Source: Lepidodermella squamata
Taxonomy: Eukaryota > Gastrotricha
Reading direction: 5' to 3'
DNA length: 64,000 nucleotides
NCBI GenBank assembly: GCA_047495785.1
Contig: JBLDXI010000013.1
Location: 4,588,001-4,652,000 of the forward strand
Position numbers and translations under genes: made by a program. The notes beneath the pieces are model-generated. The model was not told the origin of the DNA and did not search any database. It worked only from the letters and a program-made list of their open reading frames with translations. Below are positions 46,525 to 58,601 of this stretch, in pieces; positions within the stretch are counted from its first letter, which is position 1, and every line of letters starts with the position of its first letter.

Positions 46525-49500
46525 CTTCTGTACATCGATGCACAGCACTTTGATGAGCAGGTCATCGAGTGTACCAATGAAATCGCTCGAGTTAGGCGAC
46601 AACTCAAGGTTGAAACCGCTCAGCCACAGCTCGCCAGAGTGTAGCAGCACGCGAACAAGCTCACGCATCGTGTAAGCCGGCACAACGCTGCGCAGGCACG
46701 CCTTCATCAGTGATGCCGGGATGACGCCAAAGTAATTCTTCGAAATGCGCCGCCGGCCGGACGCACGCAATGTTCGAATTGTCGACTGAACACGGCCGCA
46801 GAACCGCTTAACTGACTCGAAATCGTCTGGGTTACGGAGATTACGCGGGTCATCCAGCAAATTAGCAACAGCGACAAATTCTGAAAAATCACTCTTTTTC
46901 AGCTGAAAGCTGATTTATGAACAATCTCTTACCTGACGGGAAAATTTGCTCGCATTTGCCCGGGTGGTTAGGGGCACAAGACAACATTTTGATGAACGCG
47001 CTAAACGCTCTGTCTATAGGCCGCTTGACGTAACCGTCCTCTGAATTCGCAGACGGCATCTCCACATTAACATAAGGCGAATGTTGCGGGGTCACCCTGG
47101 TCGGAGGAGTGATCGAAACAGCTAAAGGCTTAACTTCAAGTTTTGCAGTTGCAGCGCGTTGTTGTGGAAGGTCATCAGTCTGGCAGTAAGAATCGACTCG
47201 AACCCAGCCTTGCCTAACCGGTCGTTTTACAACTCCGCGAGTTCTGGAAATCGACTTCTTACTGTAGACACGATCTCGCCACGGTTGAATCTGACTGGAT
47301 TCGTAAGGCGAAGTTGCTCGACTAACAAAGTTAGCAAAATCAGCATCGCGGCAAGGCGACGATCTTGTCGAAGATTTAGCGGTTTCATAAGAGTCGCAAT
47401 CACTCAGCCTGTCGTTACTCATTCGCAAATTAACAGCGCTTTGAACAAGTAAACTGTTGGTAGACTTGTTACCAACTGGCTGTTGGATCATTAACAGTCC
47501 GACGTTTTGATTACTGGCGCTCAGGCTAGGTTGCGGTGACGGCGCGCTACTTCCATTGCCGCTGAAGAGAGTCTTATGCGGAGTAAGATAGCGGCGCGTC
47601 AATTTTGGCGAAGCGTTATTATTTGCGCTCAAATCTACGGTTGAAGTTGTTGTAGCTGTTGCGCAATCCCTGTTGTTCGGCGACGCGTGTTGGTGATAAG
47701 ACTTGCTGGCAGTAGAAGGCTGATAGTAAGAAGTCGTTAGCGAAAGACTTGCCGCCGAAGTGTTTGACGGAGACCAGTAAGCTGAGTGGCCGGAACTGTT
47801 AGCCGAGCCGTTGTTACCCACTGATCTGCCAGATCCATTCAACAAAGTTGTGCTGTGGAAGGAGGAAGACATGCTGGGTTTCGAACTAGTCGATTGTGAA
47901 TTCATTCGAGAAGACGAGTATAATGGAGATGATTCCTTCTTATAACTTGATGAAGTCGTGGAAATCATGCCCCGACTCGGGCTGCTTGAGTTACCGCTAC
48001 CACCCAATCCTAACGAATAAGTCGAGGAGCGGGCTGTTGATTTCGGCCGTGTAGAGAATGAAGGCTGGTAACTGGCTGTAGATGAGCTTGTAGTCGAGGT
48101 GCGTTGGCTTGTTGTTGACGGGCCGAATGAATAGACTTGGTGGTAGGGAATGTACGACGATTGGTTCATCATTGACGACGATGACTTGCTATCAGTCGCC
48201 ATTGAGGATATTCTTCCAGCCGCTCGTCGATTCAATGTTTCTATAGGTAACAGAAACCGTACAAATTAGCTGATAGATTCATCTGTAATCGAAGCAACAT
48301 CACTCATGGGGACATTTGAACGGTAACTCTTACCGCTTTAAGCCAAAAAGAGGATAAATGCACCCTAGCAACGGCCAATTCTCACTCCGTAACCAAGGAC
48401 GCTCAAGAGGGTAATTTTGTGGGGTGAGATAGAAGCTTCATTATGAGTTGACACTGAAAAGCTGGGAGTAAAAATAAGAGACAAATGACCTTAGCAACCG
48501 CGAAAAATCAGCTGGTTACCAAGGACGCTTTGTGTACATTTCTCATCATTCGCCTTATAGCAAAGCAATCGCGAGTTCGAGAAAAATCGGAAGCCATTAC
48601 CGGTAAATAACAGGGTAATAAGTGGGCGCTTAAGAGCCGCTTGAGAGGCCATAATAAACAAAATAAATAACAACCGCGTTGCGCTCCCGTCTCAGTACTT
48701 GAGCGTTGTTTTTGAAACAACACAAAACAACGTTGAATAGAAATTAGATCACTCAACATATGATTGCGATATTTATCATCCATGTTTTTGGCTTCGAATC
48801 TTGGACTTTGCCGGCTGTTATATGCATACTACGCCCCCGCTGGCAGGTAGATAGAAAATGCGGATAATTGCGGCGATCTAAAAGCAATGTTTCTTGTATA
48901 ATTGAAAGCTGTAAGCAGGGGGTTTAAGAAAAAAGCGAGATAGGTATCGAACATGGCAATCGGTGTAATTGTTATTCTTTCATGCTTACTTTTTGCTTTA
49001 GGGTTAGTAGTGTTGGAAGTGGTAGTAGTGGTATTATTATCAGGTTTTGGCTTTCGCTCTAGAAAATGTATAAAAATAACAGCTTGGTAATAAAATAGGT
49101 CCAGAAATATTTTCAATTATCTCTTCGCTTGCCATAATTTATCATCATTTTCGCCGGTGCACTAGAACGGTTTATTGCTCAAGTTATAATAAATAATATC
49201 TGTCAGTAAAAAACCTGAACGGACCGACGGAAAAAATCGAAAAAAATCGCGCGTTGGAATTAATATGATAAAGAAGAGGAAATAAATTCGACCGGGTGAA
49301 AATAAAAAAAATATTATTTGTTTTTGCGGAAGCGCGAGAAGATAACGTTGGTGGGTTCCAAGTTGGTACTATATACTAGCCGTGGGTTAATGGGCGCTAC
49401 TGTCTGCTCCGATGGTCCGAGCATAACAGCGTTCAGGCATGCGTGGTCTGGCGTAACGTGATTTCGTATCATTATTATAGGTATACAACGTAAATCGGCC

Positions 49501-51739
49501 CTAATAAACGTAACTAGTTACGCAAGTTTTTCACGCGCGTTGAATACTTGATATTATTATACCTAATAATAGCATTATGTAATTATGATGGTAGCAATAA
49601 TATTATTCTGAGGGACCGGGTCAAACAGTGTATAACGAGGCGGCCGGGCTTCAAACGCGAGAAGATTCTCGACCGATTTCCTTATAACCTCGCCTACAAA
49701 TGGTAAGATGTACTCGATCACACTACGTTAATAGGGCTCAATCGTGTTCCGGCTCGGGGAAGCGCGTATCATCAACAAGAAGCTATCATTATCATCGCTT
49801 CGGTATCGTTTTCCATGAATGAGCGAATTAATGTTTTGCGTTGCGCAATCACGCGCGCGATTTAATAATTGGCTCGGTAAACAAAACAGAAGGCGTAACT
49901 TGGTAGCTTATAATATAAAAAATAACAATGGGTTTGCTCGAAGAGCGCTATTTTTCACTTTTCTGCGTGTGTAAATATTTTTGTTTTCGTAACATATATA
50001 AGTGTGCGCATCGTCCAAGTGCGTCACGTTTTGCGTTTTGCGCTCACATTGTAAATCATAAGTTCTTCCTATGTGGCCAAAAAAACCTATTGTCGGATTC
50101 AATTATGAGTTCTGATTTTTCGGGTCGATTATAAGGCTAGCAGAATCTACAGCAGCAATGGCTGAAATTTGTTTTCTAATAAAATGCCACAAAAAACTCC
50201 ACAGATTCGAAATTTTTCGCAATTTTTCGCAATAAGTAGCGTATTTATTTGTTTACAAAGGAGATAATGTACTGAACCTATAATAGATAGAATTTTTCTC
50301 ATATACTCTGCAGAATTTCGGCCTCGAGGTTTTTATAAAGGCTTGTTCTGATGGAAAAATAAATAAAAGTATAGCCATTGGTGTACCTATGTTTGAAGAC
50401 CGAAGATTAAAAAGTACCTATAAATTGGTTAAAATTACTATAATTTTCTGCTACTTTGCCAAAAACTTGCCAAGAAAGCCCGAAATTCCTAATTTATGGT
50501 TTATGGCCTAGGTAACTTCCAGATGGCATGTAATTGCTAATCAGCTTGTTAACGAGGGGAATAAAAATCCCGAAAAATTCTATCTAACCAGGTAAAATAC
50601 CGATAATTTCCAACCCATTTCCGATTGGATCCCTTCGGCTTTTCCTCGCTTAACGTTGGTGTGTTCGGAGAAACCGTGAACAATCACCAAGCAATATGGT
50701 AAGCATTTTGTAGCTTCAATTTTGGAAAATGAATTGATTGTCTGCAAAACTTGAAAAATGGGAGACATGGCGTTGACGAGTTGTTCATATCAGGTTATCC
50801 GGTCTAAAATGTCATGCAAACTGGTTTATTTTATGTCAGATCTGTAAAAAGTAACGTTAACGTACAGGGTTTTCCTTTCGATTTTCCTCGACAGGTTCCC
50901 TAGATCTTACAAAAATTCAGCTGTCCTCATTCAGCTGAAATTAATGCTACATTCCTATGTCACGATTTCGTTCGAAAAAATTGGAAACTAGTTCAAACCT
51001 GACTTTAAAGAAGAAATTACCCCAATAGGTTACCAAAACAGTTTGAAGAAAAATTATCGAATCTGCGGAATAAAACACCCCTCATTTTTTGCTACAACAC
51101 GAGCTCGGAGAACAAAATCGGGTCGCTTTTAATCAAGTCCATTTCATGTGTTTATCGACAGAGATGGGAGGAATATAAGTTAACATTTGACCTTTTTAAT
51201 TTGATAACTTCACGCAAAAATTGAAATAATTTTCCATTTTTTCATTAAATTCTAAATTGAATGGAAAATGATTCCTTTGAAAAATATTTACCGGCTAAAT
51301 TTTGCCGAGAAGCAGAACTGGCTCGCCAGGCCGAAGCCGTGGAAGACGATAGGGTTGACGAGGTGGTCGGCATGCGGCTGCGCTCCGGGGTCGTTCTCGC
51401 CGATCTTGAACTGCTGTTATTATTCGTACTACTACTACTCGCCGAAGTCGTGTATAAATACGACTTTTTCCTCGCAGCTGCTGCCGAAGAAAGTGCGGCT
51501 GACCCGCGAGGCAGCGTCACGTCCAAGCGATCAAAAGTGACGCGATGCCGCTCGCTGGAATACGGCGCCGCCGATGAGCCTGTTGTTGAATAACTCGACG
51601 AATAGCCGCCGGGCGATTTCTGCGGACTCGACGCAATTCGCAGGCCGATGGCCGAACTTGCGCGAATCGACGGCGTTCGACTGGCAACAGCTGACTGTTC
51701 GAACGATCTCAATCGATTGCTTCTCGAATACGTCGACAT
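46525..51739 (-). CDS. Ser-rich upstream exons, probable long N-terminus of the FHOD locus
   Basis: Three exons (51739-51292, 48240-46933, 46880-46525) join in phase to about 703 codons starting MSTYSRSNRLRSFEQSA. The first two are extremely Ser/Thr/Asn/Tyr-rich and look disordered. The third is globular and charged (FESVKRFCGRVQSTIRTL; ELVRVLLHSGELWLSGFN). The last exon ends in AAG followed by GTAAAA, phase 0, without a stop. The next matching phase-0 acceptor I can find downstream is FHOD exon 2 (42975), whose usual partner exon (43640-43470) also ends AAG|GTAAA in phase 0. I therefore infer an alternative 5' end of FHOD. A separate gene with an unseen last exon in 43.6-46.5 kb is also possible. 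Confidence 0.55.
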
Positions 51740-53328
51740 TGTGGAAAAAATAACTTTTCGTGTTTTTTTCTGACAATTATATTTATACGATATGATATTA
51801 TATATCAGAAAACGTAGTAGTGTTGTTGTCCTGATTTGACGTGATGTTGGCAACAAAACAAAGGGCGGTGGTACCACGATGAGCACGGCTACTAATAACA
51901 GCACGTGCTACGCCTCGGCAGTTGTGAGGCATCCCGAAACAAAAGGCCGCTGATGATGATGGCGCGGTGTGCTTTAAGGTGGCGCGGCCTTAATAAGTAA
52001 TAATAAAACCGCTATATCAAAATACTAACGATAGATGCTCGAGTATGGACGGGCGAAAAAGAAACCAAGCGTAACACATGAGTGACTGACAACAACAACC
52101 GTTGTTCAGGTAGCCGGTGGTTAGTTTTTCGCTGCGCCTGTCTATTTACCCGAAAGATCTGATGGGCCATGGTGTATACATGTAGATATAAGTATAACTA
52201 TCAACAGCGCTACTTGCTCACCTATCGCGTTCATGTAAGATCGAACAAGGCCCTATTTAGCTGCCGCTCATCATCCGAGCGAGGCATGCGGAAATAAACA
52301 GCAAATACTTGAACACGCCCGGATGCCTTGATGTCGGCCATGTATGTTATATTATTGCGGTCGGAATATCCCAAAATATAAAGCTATAAATAAAAATACT
52401 CCACACCGCCACCTTATTCGATTTATACTACTCGAAAACGCCTGGCAAGCTGTGTAACGCCTGTTGCATGTAACACACTAAAAACAAGGCCGCGTGGTGT
52501 TGGAGAATTAAAATAAGATAATAATATCTTATATCTCTATCACTTTTGCGCGGCGGACGTTTTGTTTAACGTTATATAGCGCGTTTTATTTGCAACGTTG
52601 TTGAAAACACAGCGGTGTTTTGTTGTTCGATCGGCTCTGAGGCTGCTGGCTTTGTTTTCGCCCTGCTGATTTAATCTTCGATATAAACCTGTGTGAGATG
52701 TTGATTTTAAGGCGGATATCTTTTCGCCGCGCGTGGTTGTATATTATATAAATCGGCTGTTAATGATAAAAATTCAGCCGAGTAACGAATAATATTCCAC
52801 TATTCGATTCCTTTGTTATTACTTCATGCCGCAACGACAGTTGTGCAGTGACATTTCAGCAAGTGCATGTCACATAATCTGCAATTATTGCGCAGAGACA
52901 TTTCAGCTGCGACAAATTATCAGGGTCAATTGAAGGGTGATTTTCTTTAATTTATTTTCTAATTAATTTCAATTTCAGCTGTTTCAGGTCGGGTAAAAAC
53001 TACAACTTTTATGCCAAAAATTGTACAACTAAATTGCTAAATTGTCACTAGCTAATTTGTCGTCGATGGATGGTCTCCGTGTAATTGTCTCTGATTTTTG
53101 TCAGTGGTTTCACTCCTGAAATCGTCTTGGTATCAGAAATTTGCTTATTCAAATTGCTGAAGTGTCACTGCTGGATTGTCAGGCGACAAAAAAGCATTTC
53201 TTCCACTTTGATTTTGATTCAATTTAAAATCATCATCCTAAAATATGTAAATAGGCCTATTTCGAACGTTGTTGCGCACCCTTTTTCAGAGACCTACATT
53301 TTTTATTCTAAATACATATTAATTTAAA
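51740..53328. other. Intergenic stretch
   Basis: No supported gene. It includes AT-rich sequence with several GCGCG words. It presumably holds the promoter of the upstream exons at 51.7 kb. Confidence 0.4.
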
Positions 53329-54981
53329 TCAATCAAGCGATTTTTGTTCAGGAATTTTCGCCAGTAATAAAACAGGTGTTAGGAAAACGGCAACGGCGTA
53401 CGCGCAATTACTAAAATGATTGAAAGCTAATCCAGTCAAGATCCACTTTTTTCTCGCCGAAATGTCTCCCCCTGAAAAATCGCTGCCAACGATTTTGTTG
53501 TAGTAAGGAATGATTAATTTGTCGAACAGCCACGTTGCAGGTGGATCTTTCGTTTTTTCTCGCTTTTTGATTAAATAAACGACTCCGTCGCCAAAAAGGG
53601 CGAAAATTACGATGTAGGTCATCTGTTGTCAATTAAACGAAATATTCATGTGACCAGGAAATCATGGAATTAATCGCATATACCTGAAGACGGATATAGA
53701 CTGAAATGAGAGGGTGACTAGATGACTTGCTTGCCACGGGTAAATCGTCCGTAATTTTCGAATCGAATATCGAAAATGATAACAAACAAATAACAGACAC
53801 GTGAAATTTCAAATTTTTTCCCATCTATCAAATATTCAAAATTAATTTAAATCATTTTTTCCGATTCGCGACCAACCGGCGAAACCACAGCCGCGAGTTC
53901 TGCGATTGTGATGATAAAAGTTGGCAAAATGACGTTCGTTAGACCGTGCATAGGTTTCCGCCTCAGTAGCATTCGGAAATGAATTCGTCGATTAGACTTC
54001 GCATCGTCGATAATTATCAATTTAGAATAATTTCCTTCAATTCGCCAAACTTCGTTCTCGGAAAAATGGTGATCGGGCCGGTAAAATGCGAGATTGCCAG
54101 GCTGGCTAAGGTGAATTATGCTAGTTGAATCAAAGTCACTGCTGCTGATTTCAACGCTACAGATCTGAAATTTCGGGAGATTTTCAAAGAATTTCCGAAA
54201 ATTTTTACTATTTTTTCACCTGAGTATCAAACGGGAAAATAGCCAATTGAGGCTCGCAATAAACGTGAATTTCACCCATTAATTCCTTCGATATCGAACC
54301 ATCGCTACGTATCGAGGCTGATTGCCGCCTTTTGACCGGTTCATTCCAACTGTTTTGCGCGTCGAATTTCAAGTTTTTCCTTATATTAAAACAAAATTTT
54401 ACGAGGTTTAATCGATACTTCTGGAGTTCATACATGAAGAGGAATCCGTTTGTAATATTCATTTCCGGCTGCCAAATTTTAGCCGAGTTGATCGTGAAAA
54501 CATTAGTGCAGTTATACGGCCAAGTTTTATTCCACGTAAACTGATCAAAACGCCATTGCTGAAAGAATTTTTCGAGAGTTTTGAAATTTAATAAACAAAA
54601 TGAAAATACCAGCTTCATTTTCCCGTCTAACATCAAGGTACTGGTTGATTCTTTCTGTTAAAGATAATTTACAAAAAATAAATTTTTCGTGAAATTTCAG
54701 AATTAAGTAATTACGAAATTTTTTATTCCAAGAAGTTGCAGCCCCACGTAGACGTCGATATTTTTCGGTGCTTGACCAAGTTTAGCTCGGTGAAGCAAAT
54801 AGTCGAGGAGCTCGGCTTCTGAATAGGCTGGGTTAAAAGAATTTTTTTCACAAAAAATCGACAACATGTTTTACTACGAATTACAAACTGAGTCGCAGGG
54901 CAAACTTCGTGTTCTTAAGAGTTCAGAAGCCACGTAATATTGTTGAACCATCAAAATTGCCGAAAAAATTAGGCTAACCAT
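53329..54981 (-). CDS. Cys-loop ligand-gated ion channel subunit (orphan, nicotinic-like)
   Basis: About seven exons, including 54656-54612, 54558-54220 and 53620-53329. A signal peptide starts at 54981 (MVSLIFSAILMVQQYYVASE). The extracellular domain has ESTSTLMLDGKMKLQW and RFDQFTWNKTWPYNC. The Cys-loop is exact: C, thirteen residues including FPFDTQ, C. Four membrane segments follow: ILPTFIITIAELAAVV, HVSVICLLSFSIF, YIVIFALFGDGVVYLI and NCAYAVAVFLTPVLLL. TM2 lacks the PAR motif of anion channels, so a cation pore is more likely, but it carries unusual acidic residues (DSKITDDLP) at its outer end. The TM3-TM4 loop is short. The ligand cannot be inferred. The first exon-exon join and the weak GTTGGT donor between TM1 and TM2 are uncertain. 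Confidence 0.8.
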
Positions 54982-55428
54982 CCTTTTCCGAAGACAAAAC
55001 GTGGAAAACAATTTTTGTCAAGTGCAATATTTGAGTAGTTTTTCTACTATGCAGCTGAGTAAGTAAATATTACAAATGCATACCTATAGTATCTCTAGAC
55101 TCACCTTTCAGTATACCAGATAAATCGATTTTATCGCGCGGCTTTGTTTTTATGAGAAGTGCGAATACCGTTTTTTCTTCATCAGCACTGACATCAGACG
55201 AGCTTCCAACATTTTTCTTCATTTTCAACCTTTCAACATTTATTTTTATTGCTTGTCCCCTGATTTTCAATAAATCAGCCCATCTCTATTAGTCAGCCAG
55301 TTATTTTTAGCGGAAACCTTGTACACTGTGAGTCATCGATTTCACAAAGTCACAAAACACCGGGGCTTGCAGTGATGAATAATTGAAACCAGATCGAAAG
55401 CGAGAATGCGGGACAGTATTTTCCCTAT
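54982..55428. other. Short intergenic stretch
   Basis: A 66-residue minus-strand frame at 55070-55270 is Lys/Asp-rich with no recognised family; I do not call it a gene. The rest is non-coding. Confidence 0.4.
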
Positions 55429-56015
55429 GACGTCATTTGCGCCAACGACATTTGCGCCACGTCATTTGCGCGACGACTTTTGCGCTAACGACAACTGCGC
55501 TAAAAACTGCGCTAAAAATAAAAACGACATTTGCGCCAACGACAACTGGCAAAGGAGGCGGTTGCCTAGGGGCCCGATGAAAATACTGGCACCTCAGATA
55601 AAAGCCTAAGGGGGAGGGGGACCCTTAACATCAAACGGCCGATGGGGGCCGGTCAAAATTTGACGGTGGTCATTATCTGGAGAAATGAACCGGCACTGAC
55701 TACCAAATTACCCGAAATAAACGGTTTTTTGAATTTTCGAAACCGCTGTCTCTTTCATGACTGAATTGCAAACTATTTTTTATGGCAGTAATAAATAAAT
55801 TAATTAATTTTGAAATTAGTATGGAATAAGTAATAAATTTAGCGCAGTTGTCGTTGGCGCAAATGTCGTTTATAAATTTAGCGCAGTTTTTAGCGCAATT
55901 GACGTTAGCGCAAATGTCGGATTTTCATTTGGCGCAGTTTTTAGCGCATTTGTCGTTAGCGCAAAAGTCGTGCGCAAATGTCGTTTAGCGCTGCTCAGTT
56001 GGCGCAAATGTCGGT
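55429..56015. mobile_element. Foldback element with arms built from short tandem motifs
   Basis: The left arm (55429-55552) repeats words such as GACATTTGCGCCAAC and CAACTGCGCTAAAAACTGC. The right arm (55837-56015) carries the same words in reverse complement (TTGGCGCAAATGTC, AGCGCAGTTTTTAGCGC), so the arms can pair. The roughly 280-bp centre has no ORF. This is a non-autonomous foldback transposon structure. I could not set target duplications. Confidence 0.75.
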
Positions 56016-57039
56016 GAACCGTATTTTCACAAGTCTGAAACTTCGAATCTATTTTCGGGCAATGGTTCTGAATTTAAGTTTACATACAGAAAATAGGATG
56101 GGTCAGCCAATTTTCGATGTCTAGCGCAGGAATCTGGTTCGCAATAGGCCGGAGGCTGTTGCGAGATCCACCCAGTTAAAATCGACGATCCAATAATGCG
56201 CACATACGACGGCTCGGCGGCTTTTTTCGCCTTCTCGTCGCGATTCGCGTTCAAACCCGGCTAATTTTGATGGCACGGCTCTTGCATGTAACGAAACATC
56301 GGGCGAAGAGACGTAAAACAATGATAAACACCACCACCATACAGGCGAGTTGGAACACAAGCGACTCCCAATAAACGAGTTTGAGGTATCGAATTGGTGA
56401 GAAAAATTACTTTCAACAGGTGAAAGACGGCCTTTGGACAACGAATTCTGTCGAAAATTTAATCGATTTGTAGCATTTTTTATATTATAAGGTGGCTCAC
56501 TGTTAATACTTATCTGCAGTGATTCACATTCCTTTGGTCCGGGAAATAAGGGTACCATTCAGCGTTTCGCCGGTTACTCGAGCGAATTTCGCCCTTGTTA
56601 ACGCGCCCAGCTCGAAGGCTAAAATTTTATCCCATCGTTTTCGTTTTCGCTTCTCATAATTTTGTCAGTAATGGCCTGAAGAAGTAACCGCGCACACATC
56701 TCGCCTCATATACGTACAAAAATTATCGAAAAATTAACAACATAGACAAATAATAAGAGACTGGACACTCACGCTTATTTAATCCTGCCGAAATAAAAAA
56801 TTGCTTATTTTATCCGCATTCTAACTTTGTGTTGTAATTGCGCCTCGAGTTTTCACGATGCAGAGATAAGGTTTCACAATCTAGTGCAACTTTTTATACG
56901 CTCTATTCAATCATGTATATTTTAAAGCGGTATCGTAAAAATTTCCCCAACATTCACAGCTTTAAAAACTTCGAGAGCCTGCCTTGCAATTTGCCCTATC
57001 TCAGATTCCAGAATGGTACCAATGGGATCAATGCAGAAT
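56016..57039. other. Non-coding stretch
   Basis: Minus-strand frames at 56027-56558 are open for up to 145 codons, but their translations show no recognised family. I see no other feature. Confidence 0.4.
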
Positions 57040-57660
57040 TTTATGAGCTTTCTTCTAAAAATCACTGATTTTATCACTGAGACTCTCGGTAGGTGACCTT
57101 CGCCCATTATATCGAATTTAAGATGGACCGATTTAGCGGATTATTCCTGGAACACAGCCATGTACTAATGAATAGCCGCTGGGCTGAATGAAACATCGAC
57201 GTAGACGCTGCCTTTCGGTGGGATCTGAGCCCGGGCGGGGGAGACGTCGAAAACATCGACGATTTTCGCGGCGGCGGCTGCGGCGGCCTGGCTGTGCTTC
57301 GACGACGTAGTTTGCGTCATTGAGACGGGCCGAACTGCGATGGCGATGTCTGACGGCACTCGGCTGTTGTTTGATAGCTTGAAGCGAGCTGTCGCGCGTT
57401 TCGAGACGAGAACAGGTGGGAATACGAAGCGTTTCTCGCTCTCGCCGAACACGCCGCCGACGAACTCGGCGAGGCCCATGTGTGGCCGCAGTAGGCTCTG
57501 CCAGCCCATGATGCTTTTGATGATGGTGTGCTCTTCGAAGACAATAGGTAGTCGGAATTGTTGATGGTTGGCGCACATCCTTCGGCAACGAGGCGGTACG
57601 GAATACCGCCGGGGTTGTTGCCAGGGTCCGCGATCGGTTATCTCGATCAGCATGGTCTGA
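57040..57660 (-). pseudogene. HYDIN-like: Decayed exon of HYDIN (axonemal central-pair protein)
   Basis: HYDIN is a giant ASH/MSP-fold protein of the central pair of motile cilia. Conserved blocks, in order: IPYRLVAEGCAPTINNSDY, IVFEEHTIIKSI, RFVFPPVLVSKRATARFKLS, VPSDIAIAVRPVS, KIVDVFDVSPARAQIPPKGS, and FDIMGEGHLPRVSVI. Two compensating frame changes bracket the first block (about 57620 and 57545), and TAG and TAA stops follow SPAAIH within 15 codons. An acceptor-like TTCTTACTTCAG precedes the homology, so it derives from genomic DNA rather than a retrocopy. Only one exon-sized piece of a protein of several thousand residues is present. Confidence 0.75.
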
Positions 57661-57861
57661 AGTAAGAACAAAATCAACGTTCAAAGTTTACAATTAAAAT
57701 ATCATTTATTTCAATTTTCAATTATAAATTTTTGCATGTTGGAAACTTGATAGCCATTAGAGTTGATTGTCATATTATTATTCCTGCCCTAGAGATCAGA
57801 TTAATTAATTATTCCTGCAAAAAGAAGAAAATTCTTACGGCGCGGATGTATGTTATTTAAC

Positions 57862-58329
57862 TATTGAGTAAATATTAAAAGGAGCTATGTTAACAGGAGC
57901 GAAATTATCGCCATTCTGAGCTCGAAACACGTGCTTTTATCTAGTTAAGAAGACAATTTTTACAGAAGATCATTATTCATTAATTGAATGTTTAGTAAAT
58001 ATTGAAAGGAGCCGTATGATAGGGGACGAGAAAGCTATCCCAGTTGAAAGTTCGAGAAAGTTTTATAAACATAATATTTTCGTCAGATATTTTACCAAGT
58101 TAGAGCGCTAAAAATGTAAATAGCTAACTGACATTATGCCTTCAATTCGCCGCTTGATGATTTCACACGTGAGCGAAATGTGAATTTCACGTGAAAGATA
58201 AGGAATGTTTATACAGATGCACAAGTTGAATCAATCAGGCTTATAAAATATAAAATAGGGAGGTATCGAATGCATCTTTCATTATTTCAATTTAGTATTT
58301 CTATTACTCTTAAATCGACTTCTAGCAGA
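57862..58329 (+). promoter_or_regulatory. Promoter and 5' leader of repeat-peptide gene 1, with an extra partial copy
   Basis: The block from 57991 shares ordered words with the leader of gene 2 (62091 on): GAGTAAA/TAGTAAA, GAAAGGAGCCGTATGAT, GAAAGCTATC, TTCGAGAAA, AAAATGTAAATAGCTA and TATACAGATGCA. A further partial copy of its beginning lies at 57862-57907. A TATA-like TTATAAAATA (58241-58250) sits about 80 bases before the ATG, as in gene 2. Confidence 0.7.
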
Positions 58330-58601
58330 ATGAACAAGCATTTGGTTGCAATGCTGTTTGTAGTAAGTTTAATTCGGTGATAGGCTCAAGATCTGATAAA
58401 AGAACTATGTAATTTTCTCAGGCGGCAGTAGCTGTGTGGTCAACGAGTGCTAATCCAACTGGCTCAGCTCGTCTTTCCATCGAGGAACCTTCAGCCCGTT
58501 TCTCCATGGGGGAACCCGCAGCTCGTCTCTCCATCGAGGAACCTTCAGCTCGTCTCTCGATTGAGGAGCCATCTGCCCGTTTCTCGATGGGGGAACCTTG
58601 A
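58330..58601 (+). CDS. Repeat-peptide precursor 1: secreted, five 9-residue repeats
   Basis: Exon 1 (58330-58362) encodes MNKHLVAMLFV and ends at GTAAGT; the intron is 59 bp; exon 2 (58422-58601) begins AAVAVWSTSANPTGS and is followed by repeats to the stop, for 70 aa in total. The first 20 residues or so fit a signal peptide. The mature part is five nonamers in two types, SARLSIEEP (type A) and SARFSMGEP (type B), ordered A-B-A-A-B with one Ala-for-Ser change. There are no cysteines or dibasic cleavage sites. The leader, intron and promoter match the gene at 62362, while the repeat bodies are unrelated. An AATAAA at 58802 may serve as poly-A signal. The function is not recognised; secretion is inference from the leader. 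Confidence 0.75.
58422..58601 (+). repeat. 27-bp tandem repeat array within repeat-peptide gene 1
   Basis: After a 45-base unique start, five in-frame 27-bp units run to the stop codon. The A-B then A-A-B order implies duplication of pairs and of single units. Confidence 0.8.

Noticed and set aside
51261-51593. Plus-strand 110-residue acidic/Leu-rich frame
   Set aside because: Antisense shadow of the Ser-rich exon at 51292-51739, which has in-phase splice sites to the next exons.
55070-55270. 66-residue Lys/Asp-rich minus-strand frame as a gene
   Set aside because: No family resemblance and no supporting structure; could be chance.
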